Position numbers and translations under genes: made by a program. The notes beneath the pieces are model-generated. The model had not been told where the DNA came from. It saw nothing but the letters and a program-made list of their open reading frames with translations, and did no database searches. Of a stretch of 60,527 bases of DNA, positions 7,481 through 15,402 are shown piece after piece (the stretch's first letter is position 1; every line of letters begins with the position of its first letter). Origin of the DNA: Oceaniglobus roseus (GTDB taxonomy: Bacteria; Pseudomonadota; Alphaproteobacteria; Rhodobacterales; Rhodobacteraceae). The stretch is taken from contig NZ_PNOS01000033.1 of the NCBI RefSeq assembly GCF_002869745.1, forward strand, positions 1 through 60,527, read 5' to 3'.

Positions 7481-7734
7481 CGTCTTTGCGGCTCCGGCTC
7501 GGTTCCGCGGAAGGCAACGCCATCCCCGGGCCCGACGCAAGCCCGATGATGTGCCGGGACGGAGTCGGACCGGGGCCGGGCCGATGCGGCGGGCGCCCCC
7601 CCCCCCCCCCCCCCCCAGCCGAGTTCTGCGCATCTGCGCACAGGTGCACGGCAGTTCCTGCCCTTTATCCCGAGCAAGGCACCGTTACCTTCTCCTGCAT
7701 CGAAATATCCCGTTCTCTTGAAAGGACACCCGAC
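7481..7734. promoter_or_regulatory. Divergent lysR/azoR promoter region with 21-C homopolymer
   Basis: This 254-base spacer separates two divergent starts. At 7596-7616 there is an uninterrupted run of 21 C, close to its middle (116 bases from the lysR ATG, 119 from the azoR ATG). At about 7628-7641 TGCGCA occurs twice, separated by TC, which could be part of a LysR binding site. No convincing -35/-10 pair stands out. AAAGGA at about 7720 is the azoR ribosome site. The homopolymer length should be treated as uncertain. Confidence 0.6.
7596..7616. repeat. Poly-C tract, 21 bases
   Basis: A mononucleotide run of 21 C inside the lysR/azoR intergenic region. Such tracts are slippage-prone in replication and also prone to sequencing error. 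It lies outside both coding regions as called here, so length changes would alter promoter spacing rather than reading frame. Confidence 0.9.
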
Positions 7735-8337
7735 ATGACCCGCATCCTCCGGATCGACTCTTCCGCCAACCTCGAGACCTCCGTCACCCGTCGCCTGACC
7801 GACCGCGTGATCGACCGGTTCGACGGCGCCCGCGTCACCACCCGCGACCTCGCCCGCGAGCCGCTGCCGCAGATCACCGGCACCTGGGCCGTCGCCCGCG
7901 CCACCCCCGCGGCCGACCGCAGCCCCGAGCATGTCGAGGCGCTGCGCCAGTCCGACGCCCTGGTGGCCGAGCTTCAGGACGCCGACGTCGTGGTGATCGG
8001 CGCGCCGGTCTACAACTTCTCGGTGCCCGCCTCGCTGAAGGCCTGGATCGACCTCGTCGCGCGCACCGGCGTCACCTTCCGCTACACCGCCGAGGGACCC
8101 GAGGGCCTGCTGAAGGGCAAGCGCGCGATCGTCGTCTCGGCCTCGGGCGGCACCCCGGCGGGTGGCGAGATGGACTTCAACACCCGCTACCTGAAGACGG
8201 TCCTGGGCTTCCTCGGCATCACCGACGTGACCGTCGTCTCCGCCGACACGCTGGCGACGGATGCCGAGGGCACCATCGCCCGGGCCGAGGCCGCGATCGA
8301 CGCGCTCGACACCGCGGCGCTGAAGAAGGCCGCCTGA
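7735..8337 (+). CDS. azoR: FMN-dependent NADH:quinone oxidoreductase / azoreductase
   Basis: 200 residues, the normal AzoR length. The FMN-binding N-terminus is RILRIDSSANLETSVTRRL, and the family core VVVIGAPVYNFSVPASLKAWIDLVARTGVTF is unmistakable. AzoR enzymes use NADH and FMN to reduce quinones and azo compounds by two-electron steps and protect against thiol and quinone stress. The start codon follows GAAAGGACACCCGAC. It is transcribed away from a LysR regulator across an intergenic poly-C tract. The protein ends in Ala/Lys-rich AALKKAA. Confidence 0.93.
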   Translation: MTRILRIDSSANLETSVTRRLTDRVIDRFDGARVTTRDLAREPLPQITGTWAVARATPAADRSPEHVEALRQSDALVAELQDADVVVIGAPVYNFSVPASLKAWIDLVARTGVTFRYTAEGPEGLLKGKRAIVVSASGGTPAGGEMDFNTRYLKTVLGFLGITDVTVVSADTLATDAEGTIARAEAAIDALDTAALKKAA

Positions 8338-8358
8338 GCCCGCATCCCGCAGCCAATC

Positions 8359-8387
8359 TTGACTCCCGGCGCCGGCGCGGCTAACAG
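8359..8387 (+). promoter_or_regulatory. Predicted sigma-70 type promoter for ffh
   Basis: TTGACT (8359-8364), a 17-base spacer and TAACAG (8382-8387) form a plausible housekeeping promoter about 180 bases upstream of the ffh start. Confidence 0.5.
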
Positions 8388-8421
8388 CGCGCCAGTTCCG
8401 GGAGTCTCCATGTCTTCCGGT

Positions 8422-8475
8422 CCCCGCAGATGTGCGGGGATCGCCCCCCACCAGCGCGTTGCGTCCGTGGGGGCG
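8422..8475 (+). other. Two consecutive hairpins in the ffh leader
   Basis: CCCCGC/GCGGGG (8422-8439, six-base loop) is followed by GCCCCCCAC/GTGGGGGC (about 8443-8475). Both lie between the predicted promoter and the ffh start. The second stem has no U tract, so a simple terminator is not evident. It may be a structured 5' leader. It does not contain the conserved GGUCAGG...GGAAGCAGCC core of 4.5S SRP RNA. Confidence 0.35.
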
Positions 8476-8568
8476 TTCGGCGTTTGGCCCGTGCCATGCG
8501 CCGTTTGAACCGCCGCCGGTCCGTGCCCACATGCGGATCACCCGAAACCGTTCCGGAAGGACGCGCGC

Positions 8569-10089
8569 ATGTTTGAAAATCTGTCCGAACGCCTCTCCGG
8601 CGTCTTCGACCGGCTGACGAAGCAGGGCGCGCTGTCCGAGGACGACGTGAAGACGGCCCTGCGCGAGGTCCGCGTGGCCCTTCTGGAGGCGGACGTGTCG
8701 CTGCCGGTGGCCCGCGACTTCGTCAAGGCGGTGCAGGACAAGGCGACGGGGCAGGCGGTGACGAAGTCGGTCACCCCCGGCCAGCAGGTGGTCAAGATCG
8801 TCCACGACGAGCTGGTGCACGTGCTGGCGGGCGACGACGAGGATCCCGGCAGCCTGCGCATCGACAACCCGCCCGCGGCGATCCTGATGGTCGGCCTCCA
8901 GGGCGGCGGCAAGACGACGACCACCGCGAAGCTGGCGAAACGCCTCGCCGCCCGCGGCGGCAAGCGGATCCTCATGGCCTCGCTCGACGTGAACCGCCCC
9001 GCGGCGATGGAGCAGCTGGCGATCCTCGGGAGCCAGATCGGCGTCGACACCCTGCCGATCGTCCCGGGCCAGAAGCCCGTGGACATCGCGAAGCGGGCGA
9101 AGCAGCAGGCGGCGCTCGGCGGCTACGATGTCTACATGCTCGACACCGCCGGCCGCCTCTCGATCGACGACGCGCTGATGGCCGAGGTCGCGGCGGTCCG
9201 CGACGTCGCCAACCCGCGCGAGACGCTGCTGGTGGTCGACGGCCTGACCGGCCAGGACGCCGTCCACACGGCCGAGAACTTCGACGAGCGCATCGGCATC
9301 ACCGGCGTCGTGCTGACCCGGATGGACGGCGACGGCCGCGGCGGCGCCGCGCTCTCCATGCGCGCCGTCACCGGCAAGCCGATCAAGTTCGTGGGCCTCG
9401 GCGAGAAGCTCGACGCGCTCGAGGAATTCCACCCCGAGCGGGTGGCGGGCCGGATCCTCGGCATGGGCGACATCGTCGCGCTGGTCGAGAAGGCCCAGGC
9501 GACCATCGAGGCCGAACAGGCCGAGCGGATGATGAAGCGCTTCCAGAAGGGTCAGTTCAACATGAACGACCTGAAGATGCAGCTGGAACAGATGCTGAAG
9601 ATGGGCGGCATGGAAGGCGTCATGGGCATGATGCCCGGCATGGCCAAGATGCAGAAGCAGGTCGCCGAGGCGGGCTTCGACGACACCGTGCTGAAGCGCC
9701 AGATCGCCCTGATCCAGTCGATGACGAAGAAGGAGCGCGCCAATCCCGCGATCCTCCAGGCCTCCCGCAAGAAGCGGATCGCGGCCGGGTCGGGGCTGGA
9801 AGTCTCGGAACTGAACAAGCTTCTGAAGATGCAGCGCCAGATGGGCGACATGATGAAGAAGATGGGCAAGATGGGGAAGGGCGGCATGCTGAAGCAGGCG
9901 ATGCGCGGCATGTTCGGCGGCAAGGGCATGCCGTCCGAGGCCGACATCCAGGCCGCGCAGGCCCAGATGGGGTCCGGCAAGGGCGGCGCGCTGCCCCCGG
10001 GCTTTCCCGGCGGTGCGGGCGGCTTCCCGGGGCTCGGCGGCGGCGCGTCACTGCCCCCGGGCCTCAGCGGCTTCGGCAAGAAGAAGTGA
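8569..10089 (+). CDS. ffh: Signal recognition particle protein Ffh
   Basis: 506 residues: an N domain (MFENLSERLSGVFDRL onward), the G domain with P-loop GLQGGGKTTTTAKLA, DVNRPAAMEQL, DTAGRLSIDDALM and LTRMDGDGRGGAAL, then a methionine-rich M domain (MLKMGGMEGVMGMMPGMAKM) that binds signal sequences and SRP RNA. A Gly-rich tail (about residues 460-500) ends in GLSGFGKKK. With 4.5S RNA and FtsY it delivers nascent membrane proteins to SecYEG. GGAAGG lies nine bases before the ATG. It heads the block leading to rpsP-rimM-trmD-rplS. Confidence 0.98.
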   Translation: MFENLSERLSGVFDRLTKQGALSEDDVKTALREVRVALLEADVSLPVARDFVKAVQDKATGQAVTKSVTPGQQVVKIVHDELVHVLAGDDEDPGSLRIDNPPAAILMVGLQGGGKTTTTAKLAKRLAARGGKRILMASLDVNRPAAMEQLAILGSQIGVDTLPIVPGQKPVDIAKRAKQQAALGGYDVYMLDTAGRLSIDDALMAEVAAVRDVANPRETLLVVDGLTGQDAVHTAENFDERIGITGVVLTRMDGDGRGGAALSMRAVTGKPIKFVGLGEKLDALEEFHPERVAGRILGMGDIVALVEKAQATIEAEQAERMMKRFQKGQFNMNDLKMQLEQMLKMGGMEGVMGMMPGMAKMQKQVAEAGFDDTVLKRQIALIQSMTKKERANPAILQASRKKRIAAGSGLEVSELNKLLKMQRQMGDMMKKMGKMGKGGMLKQAMRGMFGGKGMPSEADIQAAQAQMGSGKGGALPPGFPGGAGGFPGLGGGASLPPGLSGFGKKK

Positions 10090-10098
10090 TCATGGCTT

Positions 10099-10130
10099 CT
10101 TCTTTGTCCAAATACTCCCGCCGGAGGCAT
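10099..10130. repeat. Dispersed palindromic-element half-copy
   Basis: The stretch ending CTCCCGCCGGAGGCAT resembles the arms of the inverted repeat at 15296-15384, which share CTTTG...AAATATCCCCGCCGGAGGCAT. Here the element lies directly after the ffh stop codon. It contains the small palindrome CCGCCGG and is a single arm only. Confidence 0.55.
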
Positions 10131-10180
10131 CCCCGGCCCGCCACGGGCACGGCCCCCGGCCTGACGCGGGACGGTCGCCC

Positions 10181-10696
10181 ATGCTGATCCCCACCCTCAC
10201 GACCGAGCGGCTGACCCTGCGCGCGCCGGTGCCTGCGGACCTGCCGGTGTTCACCGAGTTCCGCATGTCCGAACGCTCCCGCACCGTCGGCGGCCCCTTC
10301 ACCGAGGATCAGGCCTTCCACCAGTTCTGCGGCATCTTCGGCCACTGGAACGTCCGCGGTTACGGCCGCTGGATCGTCGCCGACGGCGAAACCGACGCGC
10401 CGCTCGGCATCGTCGGCCCCTTCCATCCGCCCAACTGGCCCGAGCCCGAGCTCGCCTGGACGGTCTTCGCCGCGGGCGAGGGGCGGGGCGTGGCCTTCGA
10501 GGCGGCACAGGCCGCCCGCCGCCACATCTACGGCACCCTCGGCTGGCCGACGCTGATCAGCTGCGTCGCGCCGGACAACGCCCGCTCCCTCGCGCTCGCG
10601 CGGCGCATGGGCTGCACCGCGGACGGGCAGTTCGAACATCCGGACCACGGCATCCTGCACATCTGGCGCCACCCGGCCCCGGAGGCGCTGCAATGA
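10181..10696 (+). CDS. GNAT-family N-acetyltransferase (first of tandem pair)
   Basis: 171 residues from the ATG at 10181. The RimJ/RimL-type pattern is clear: LTTERLTLRAPVPADLPVFTEF at the N-terminus, a central PLGIVGPFHPP strand, then ELAWTVFAAGEGRGVAFEAAQAARRHIY and the C-terminal SCVAPDNARSLALARRMGC. The usual acetyl-CoA loop R/QxxGxG/A is present as a variant (EGRGVA). Such enzymes acetylate protein N-termini or small amines. Its stop overlaps the start of a second acetyltransferase of the same kind, so the pair is a tandem duplication within the ffh-rpsP interval. Confidence 0.88.
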   Translation: MLIPTLTTERLTLRAPVPADLPVFTEFRMSERSRTVGGPFTEDQAFHQFCGIFGHWNVRGYGRWIVADGETDAPLGIVGPFHPPNWPEPELAWTVFAAGEGRGVAFEAAQAARRHIYGTLGWPTLISCVAPDNARSLALARRMGCTADGQFEHPDHGILHIWRHPAPEALQ

Positions 10697-11250
10697 CGAC
10701 GCTCGCCACCGACCGCTTCCTGCTGCGCAAGCCGCAGCCCTCGGACCTGCCCGCCTGGACGGCGTTCTTCCGCACCCCCCGCGCCACCTGGATCGGCGGC
10801 GGGCCCGAGCAGGCGGACCGCGCCTGGCGCGCCTTCGCGGGCATCCTCGGCCACTGGGACCTCCGCGGCTACGGCTTCCTCACCGTCGAATCGCGCGACA
10901 CCGGCGCGCCCCTTGGCCTGATCGGACCCTGGTGCCCCGAGCCCTGGCCCGAGCGCGAGATCGCCTGGAACCTCTGGGACGCAGACCGGGAGGGCACCGG
11001 CGTCATGGCCGAGGCGGGCCGCGCCGTGCTGGCGCACGTCTTCGGCGACCTCGGCTGGGACACCGCCGTCAGCTACGTCGACCCCGCCAACGCCCGCTCC
11101 GCCGCGCTGGCCCGCCGCCTCGGCGCCGACGAGGATCCCGGCGCCCCGCGACCGGGCGGCGAGGTCGGCAGGGACACCCTCGTCTTCCGCCATCGCCCCG
11201 GTGCCGAAACGGCTCCGACGCCCCGTGCCCGCAAGGAAACCACTGCATGA
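10693..11250 (+). CDS. GNAT-family N-acetyltransferase (second of tandem pair)
   Basis: 185 residues, paralogous to the preceding gene: LATDRFLLRKPQPSDLPAWTAF, ILGHWDLRGYGFLTVE, PLGLIGPWCPEPWPEREIAWNLW and SYVDPANARSAALARRLGA match it segment by segment. The acetyl-CoA pocket is expected around REGTGVMAEAG. The ATG overlaps the upstream stop by four bases, and the stop overlaps the chorismate mutase start by four bases, so all three are translationally coupled. The substrate is unknown. Confidence 0.88.
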   Translation: MTTLATDRFLLRKPQPSDLPAWTAFFRTPRATWIGGGPEQADRAWRAFAGILGHWDLRGYGFLTVESRDTGAPLGLIGPWCPEPWPEREIAWNLWDADREGTGVMAEAGRAVLAHVFGDLGWDTAVSYVDPANARSAALARRLGADEDPGAPRPGGEVGRDTLVFRHRPGAETAPTPRARKETTA

Positions 11251-11543
11251 GCGATCCCGCGACCCGCGCCGCCGAACTACTGAAGGAGCATCGCGCCAGC
11301 ATCGACCGGCTGGACGCGATCCTCGTCTACACCCTGGCCGAGCGCTTCAAGCACACCCAGGGCGTCGGCCGGCTCAAGGCCGAGCACGACCTGCCGCCCT
11401 CCGATCCCGCCCGCGAGGCGCAGCAGATCGCGCGGCTCGAAACCCTTTGCGCGGATTCGGGGCTGGATCCCGAATTCGCCAGGAAATTCCTGGCCTTCAT
11501 CATCCGGGAAGTCATCAAGCACCACGAAAGCCACCTCTCGTAG
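11247..11543 (+). CDS. Chorismate mutase, AroQ class
   Basis: 98 residues, the size of a stand-alone AroQ domain. The order of charged residues fits the three-helix fold: RASIDRLDAILVYTLAERF in helix 1, RLKAEHDLPPSDPAREAQQ around the active site, and FAFIIREVIKHHE-like residues (FLAFIIREVIKHHES) in helix 3. It converts chorismate to prephenate for Phe/Tyr synthesis. The product would be used by the separate prephenate dehydratase at 28863-29687. It is coupled to the upstream acetyltransferase (ATGA overlap) and precedes rpsP by 51 bases. Confidence 0.88.
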   Translation: MSDPATRAAELLKEHRASIDRLDAILVYTLAERFKHTQGVGRLKAEHDLPPSDPAREAQQIARLETLCADSGLDPEFARKFLAFIIREVIKHHESHLS

Positions 11544-11594
11544 GATGAGTGATTCCCTCCATCCTGCCCAAGCCATTCAAAGGAGATAACCACA

Positions 11595-11969
11595 ATGGCC
11601 ATGAAGATCCGACTCGCCCGCGGCGGCTCCAAGAAGCGTCCGCACTACGCCATCGTCGCCACCGATTCGCGGATGCCCCGCGACGGCCGCTTCCTCGAGA
11701 AGCTCGGCACCTACAACCCGCTGCTCGCCAAGGACGACGAGAACCGGGTGAAGATGGACGCCGAGCGCGTGCAGTACTGGCTTGGCCACGGCGCCCAGCC
11801 GACCGACCGCGTCGCCCGGATGCTGGAAGCCGCGGGCCTGCGCGACAAGGCGACCCGCAACAACCCCAAGAAGGGCACCCCGGGCAAGGCCGCGACCGAG
11901 CGCGCGAAGCAGAAGGAAGCCAAGGCCGCTGCCGCCGCCGAGGCCGCCAGCGCCCCGGCCGACGAGTAA
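11595..11969 (+). CDS. rpsP: 30S ribosomal protein S16
   Basis: 124 residues. The conserved start [20 protein letters not shown] and [11 protein letters not shown] are diagnostic. The C-terminal Lys/Ala-rich extension ([18 protein letters not shown]) is common in alphaproteobacterial S16. AAGGAGAT lies at the ideal distance before the ATG. S16 stabilises the 16S rRNA 5' domain and central junction. It is followed by rimM, as in most proteobacteria. Confidence 0.98.
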   Translation: MAMKIRLARGGSKKRPHYAIVATDSRMPRDGRFLEKLGTYNPLLAKDDENRVKMDAERVQYWLGHGAQPTDRVARMLEAAGLRDKATRNNPKKGTPGKAATERAKQKEAKAAAAAEAASAPADE

Positions 11970-12055
11970 GACCGACGAACAAGACCGACCGGCAGGCGCC
12001 CCGCCATCGCGGCAGGGCGCCGCGCCTTCCTCCTCTGCGCGCGGGAAACAGCGAC

Positions 12056-12568
12056 ATGGGCCAGTCCGGCAAGGTGTGCGTCGGTGCCGTCTCGGGTGCC
12101 TTCGGGGTGCGCGGCGACGTGCGGCTGAAAAGCTTCTGCGCCGATCCCGAGGCGATCGCCGACTATGGCCCGCTGACCGATGAAAGCGGCGCGCGGAGCT
12201 TCGACATCCGCCTCACCGGGCAGGTCAAGGGCGGCTTCACCGCGCGCCTCTCGGGCGTCGCCACGAAGGAGCAGGCCGACGCCATGAAGGGGCTGCGCCT
12301 GTTCGCGCCGCGCGACCGCCTGCCGAACCTCGACGACGACGAATATTACCATGCCGACCTGATCGGCCTGCCGGTCTTCGACACCGGAGGCGTGCAGATC
12401 GGCACCGTGAAGGCGGTGCTGAACCACGGTGCCTCGGACCTTCTGGAGCTGCACCGCCCCGGATCGCCCTCCACGGTGCTGCTGCCCTTCACCCGCGATG
12501 CGGTGCCCACCGTCGACATCGCGGCGGGCCGGATCGTCGCCGATCCGCCCGAGGGCCTGCTGGATTGA
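12056..12568 (+). CDS. rimM: Ribosome maturation factor RimM
   Basis: 170 residues from the ATG at 12056. The N-terminal RimM domain starts [21 protein letters not shown], and the C-terminal PRC-barrel contains [22 protein letters not shown] and [15 protein letters not shown]. RimM binds S19 and assists maturation of the 30S head. It lies between rpsP and trmD, the conserved context, although here two unrelated genes intervene before trmD. Confidence 0.97.
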   Translation: MGQSGKVCVGAVSGAFGVRGDVRLKSFCADPEAIADYGPLTDESGARSFDIRLTGQVKGGFTARLSGVATKEQADAMKGLRLFAPRDRLPNLDDDEYYHADLIGLPVFDTGGVQIGTVKAVLNHGASDLLELHRPGSPSTVLLPFTRDAVPTVDIAAGRIVADPPEGLLD

Positions 12569-12652
12569 GCTCACGTTTTCGGGAACAAGCCCCGGTGCCC
12601 CCGCGTTCTGCGACCGAACCGGCGCAGAGGCCGGAAACCGAAAGGGCATGTC

Positions 12653-12814
12653 ATGCTGAAGCTCATCCTCATCCTGCTCGTGGTCGCGGCCGTCGCCTCG
12701 CTCCTCGGGTTCAACTTCATCTCCGGCGCGGCCCTGACCGGCGCCAAGTTCCTGATCGGCGTGGCCCTGGTGCTGTTCCTGCTGGTGCTGCTCGGCATCG
12801 TCGCCATCGCCTAG
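12653..12814 (+). CDS. DUF1328-family small membrane protein
   Basis: A 53-residue frame: MLKLILILLVVAAVASLLGF, then NFISGAALTGAKFLIG, then a second membrane helix VALVLFLLVLLGIVAIA. This two-helix layout with a central Gly/Ala-rich segment matches the DUF1328 (YtjA-like) family of proteobacterial inner-membrane proteins of unknown function. The ATG is preceded by GAAAGGGCATGTC. It sits between rimM and a sulfotransferase-like gene. Confidence 0.8.
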   Translation: MLKLILILLVVAAVASLLGFNFISGAALTGAKFLIGVALVLFLLVLLGIVAIA

Positions 12815-12835
12815 ACCATTCCCGCGGGGGCGCGG

Positions 12836-13642
12836 ATGGCTGATCCCGCCCCCCGCGTCATCGTCCACGCGGGCTTCCACAAGACCGGCACCACCAGCCT
12901 GCAGGCCTTCGTGGAGCGCCACCGGAAGGCGCTGTCCCCCTACGCACAGATCCACATCAAGACGGACCTCGGCCGCGCCCGTTATCTCGGGCGGTGGTAC
13001 GGACAGCGCCCCTCGGCCTTCCGGCGGTGGCTGTTCCGCCTTGGCCTCGCGGCCTTCCTCCGGCGGCTCGACGACGGCCCCGTGCACTTCATCTCGCGCG
13101 AAAGCTTCTCCGGCATGATGCCGGGCTTCCATCGCCGCGGACGGCGCGTCACCGGCTACGGAGACACGGCGATCCCGCTGGCCCGCGCCATCGTCGACGG
13201 GTTGCGGCGCCGTTTCGGTCCGGAGGTGCGGATCGAGTTCCTCTACACCCTGCGCGACGGCGAGGCCTTCGTCCGCTCGCTCCATGGCCACATCCTGCGC
13301 ACGAGCCCCCTGACCGAGGACGAGGCGGCCTTCCGTGCCGGCTTCCCCGCCGAGGTCGACCTCGCGGCCGAGGCGGCGCGGATCGCCGCCGCCATCGCGC
13401 CCGTGCCGGTGCACACCGAGCGGCTGGAGGAGATGACGCGCCACCGCCTCGGCCCCGGCATCGCCGTGCTGCGCCTGCTGGGCGTCCCGCGGGAGGAGTG
13501 GCGCCGCTTCACCGCCGCGCCGCCGAACAATCCCGGCCCCGATGCCGGACAGCGTGCGGAGATGCTGGAGATCAACCGCACCGGCGGCCGCCGCGCCGCC
13601 CTGCGCAGGCGCAAGGAGGCGCTGATGGCCGCGCGTCCCTGA
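12836..13642 (+). CDS. Sulfotransferase-like protein
   Basis: 268 residues. The N-terminus VIVHAGFHKTGTTSLQAFV carries the 5'-phosphosulfate-binding loop of sulfotransferase-fold proteins (HKTGTTS). IEFLYTLRDGEAFVRSLHGHI matches the later strand/helix that binds the 3'-phosphate (LRDP in many homologues; here LRDG). The acceptor is unknown; family members modify carbohydrates or glycopeptides. It lies within the rimM-trmD interval in the same direction, which suggests an accessory insertion into the translation operon. No signal peptide is seen. Confidence 0.75.
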   Translation: MADPAPRVIVHAGFHKTGTTSLQAFVERHRKALSPYAQIHIKTDLGRARYLGRWYGQRPSAFRRWLFRLGLAAFLRRLDDGPVHFISRESFSGMMPGFHRRGRRVTGYGDTAIPLARAIVDGLRRRFGPEVRIEFLYTLRDGEAFVRSLHGHILRTSPLTEDEAAFRAGFPAEVDLAAEAARIAAAIAPVPVHTERLEEMTRHRLGPGIAVLRLLGVPREEWRRFTAAPPNNPGPDAGQRAEMLEINRTGGRRAALRRRKEALMAARP

Positions 13643-13706
13643 CCCGCTTGCCATCCGCGCCGCGCCGGTGCATCGAACGGCCCGTTGAGCCCCGAAGGAG
13701 CCCGCC

Positions 13707-14543
13707 ATGCCCGAGGATCCCCCCGCCCGGTCCCACGGCCGCCTGACGATCCAGCCCACGGCCGTCCCGCGCGACCTGATGGACGAGGTGCCCCGCATCA
13801 AGGGCGCCTGGTGCGCCCGCGTCATCACCCTGTTCCCCGAGGCGTTCCCGGGCGTCCTCGGCGCGTCGCTGACCGGCAAGGCGCTGCAGGACGGTCTGTG
13901 GCAGCTCGACCCGATCGACCTGCGCCTGTTCGGCGAGGGGCGGCACCGCAACGTCGACGACACGCCGGCGGGGGGCGGGGCAGGGATGGTGCTGCGCGCC
14001 GACATCCTGCACCGCGCCCTGCGCCACGCCGCCCGCGGCACGCCACAGGACCGGGGGCGCTGGCCGGTGATGTACCTGTCCCCGCGGGGACGCCGGTTCG
14101 ACCAGGCCATGGCGCAGCGGCTGAGCGCGACCGAGGGGATCACCCTGCTCTGCGGCCGGTTCGAGGGCGTGGACGAGCGGGTGCTGGAGCATCACGGCAT
14201 CGAGGAGGTGTCGCTCGGGGATTTCGTGCTGACCGGGGGCGAGATTGCCGCACAGGCCTTGATCGACGCCACGGTCCGCCTTATACCCCGCGTGCTCGGG
14301 AATCATGCATCGACGCAGGAGGAATCCTTTTCGGAGGGCCTGCTGGAGCATCCCCAGTACACGAAACCCGCTCTCTGGGAAGGCCGCGCGATACCGGACA
14401 TTCTCCTGTCCGGCCACCACGCGAACATCGCCGCCTGGAGACGGGAACAGGCCGAAAGGCTGACCAAGGAACGCCGCCCTGATCTCTGGCGGGCCTACTG
14501 TGCGCAGCACGGCAGGGACCCGGAGGACGACCGAGAGCTCTGA
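13707..14543 (+). CDS. trmD: tRNA (guanine37-N1)-methyltransferase TrmD
   Basis: 278 residues. The catalytic core runs from ARVITLFPEAFPGVLGASLTGKAL through the SPOUT knot segments YLSPRGRRFDQAMAQRLS, LLCGRFEGVDERVLEHH and EEVSLGDFVLTGGE. TrmD uses SAM to make m1G37, which prevents +1 frameshifting. An extra N-terminal stretch of about 30 residues (MPEDPPARSHGRLTIQPTAV) precedes the usual start, as seen in some alphaproteobacteria; an internal ATG at 13779 would shorten it. It is followed by rplS. Confidence 0.97.
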   Translation: MPEDPPARSHGRLTIQPTAVPRDLMDEVPRIKGAWCARVITLFPEAFPGVLGASLTGKALQDGLWQLDPIDLRLFGEGRHRNVDDTPAGGGAGMVLRADILHRALRHAARGTPQDRGRWPVMYLSPRGRRFDQAMAQRLSATEGITLLCGRFEGVDERVLEHHGIEEVSLGDFVLTGGEIAAQALIDATVRLIPRVLGNHASTQEESFSEGLLEHPQYTKPALWEGRAIPDILLSGHHANIAAWRREQAERLTKERRPDLWRAYCAQHGRDPEDDREL

Positions 14544-14594
14544 GGGTGCTTTGCAACAGCGGGAACAACCCGTGCAACATGAGGAGCGTGTCAG

Positions 14595-14981
14595 ATGGAT
14601 CTGATCGCACAGCTCGAGGCCGAACAGATCGCGGCCCTGGGGAAGGATATCCCCGATTTCAAGGCGGGTGACACCATCCGCGTCGGCTACAAGGTGACCG
14701 AGGGCACCCGGACCCGCGTGCAGAACTACGAGGGCGTCTGCATCTCGCGCAAGAACGGCAAGGGCATCGCCGGCTCGTTCACCGTCCGCAAGATCTCCTT
14801 CGGCGAGGGCGTGGAGCGCGTGTTCCCGCTGCACTCGACCAACATCGACAGCATCACCGTCGTGCGCCGCGGCAAGGTGCGCCGGGCGAAGCTGTACTAC
14901 CTGCGCGACCGTCGCGGCAAGTCGGCCCGGATCGCCGAGGTCACCAACTACCGCCCGTTGTCCGACGACAAATCGGCCTGA
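14595..14981 (+). CDS. rplS: 50S ribosomal protein L19
   Basis: 128 residues. [33 protein letters not shown] and the downstream [32 protein letters not shown] are hallmark L19 sequences. L19 sits at the 30S-50S interface. GAGGAG is present ten bases before the ATG. Its stop is 11 bases before rpmE. Confidence 0.98.
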   Translation: MDLIAQLEAEQIAALGKDIPDFKAGDTIRVGYKVTEGTRTRVQNYEGVCISRKNGKGIAGSFTVRKISFGEGVERVFPLHSTNIDSITVVRRGKVRRAKLYYLRDRRGKSARIAEVTNYRPLSDDKSA

Positions 14982-14992
14982 GGAGCAGCCCC

Positions 14993-15214
14993 ATGAAAGC
15001 CAACATCCATCCCGACTACCACATCATCGACGTCAAGATGACGAACGGCGACGTGGTGCAGATGAAATCCACCTGGGGCAAGGAAGGCGACCAGATGTCG
15101 CTCGACATCGACCCCTCGGTGCACCCGGCCTGGACCGGCGGCTCGCAGCGCCTGATGGACACCGGCGGCCGCGTGTCGAAGTTCAAGAAGAAATACGAGG
15201 GTCTCGGCTTCTGA
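14993..15214 (+). CDS. rpmE: 50S ribosomal protein L31, cysteine-free type
   Basis: 73 residues starting [20 protein letters not shown] and ending [11 protein letters not shown]. There is no cysteine in the protein, so it is the zinc-independent (C-) form usual in alphaproteobacteria. L31 bridges the two ribosomal subunits. It ends the block, with a terminator 26 bases beyond the stop. Confidence 0.96.
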   Translation: MKANIHPDYHIIDVKMTNGDVVQMKSTWGKEGDQMSLDIDPSVHPAWTGGSQRLMDTGGRVSKFKKKYEGLGF

Positions 15215-15240
15215 GAGAAGCCGGACACCGACATCTTCCG

Positions 15241-15275
15241 CGGGCCGCCCCATCTCGGGCGGCCCGTTTGCTTTT
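15241..15275 (+). terminator. Terminator of the ffh-rpmE block
   Basis: GGGCCGCCC and GGGCGGCCC form a nine-base stem with a short loop, followed by TTTGCTTTT. It lies directly after rpmE. Confidence 0.85.
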
Positions 15276-15295
15276 GCGCTGCGCCATGAACTTTC

Positions 15296-15384
15296 AATGC
15301 CTCCGGCGGGGATATTTGGAAAGCAAAGATGGGGAGCGATTCCACAGGCATCTTTGCTTCTTAAATATCCCCGCCGGAGGCATT
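15296..15384. repeat. Large inverted repeat (two 36-base arms)
   Basis: The arms at 15296-15331 and 15349-15384 are inverted copies that differ at only three positions. Each outer end reads AATGCCTCCGGCGGGGATAT and the inner ends AAAGCAAAGATG. The 17-base centre is GGGAGCGATTCCACAGG. A similar single arm occurs after ffh at about 10099-10130. The element lies between the rpmE terminator and the end of zapE, in non-coding sequence. It looks like a dispersed REP-like palindromic element and may also end zapE transcripts on the minus strand. Confidence 0.85.
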
Positions 15385-15402
15385 TGACTATCGTGAGAGA
15401 CG

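Noticed and set aside
8338-8568. 4.5S SRP RNA gene next to ffh
   Set aside because: Hairpins are present but the conserved SRP Alu/S-domain core sequence (GGUCAGG and GGAAGCAGCC) is absent.
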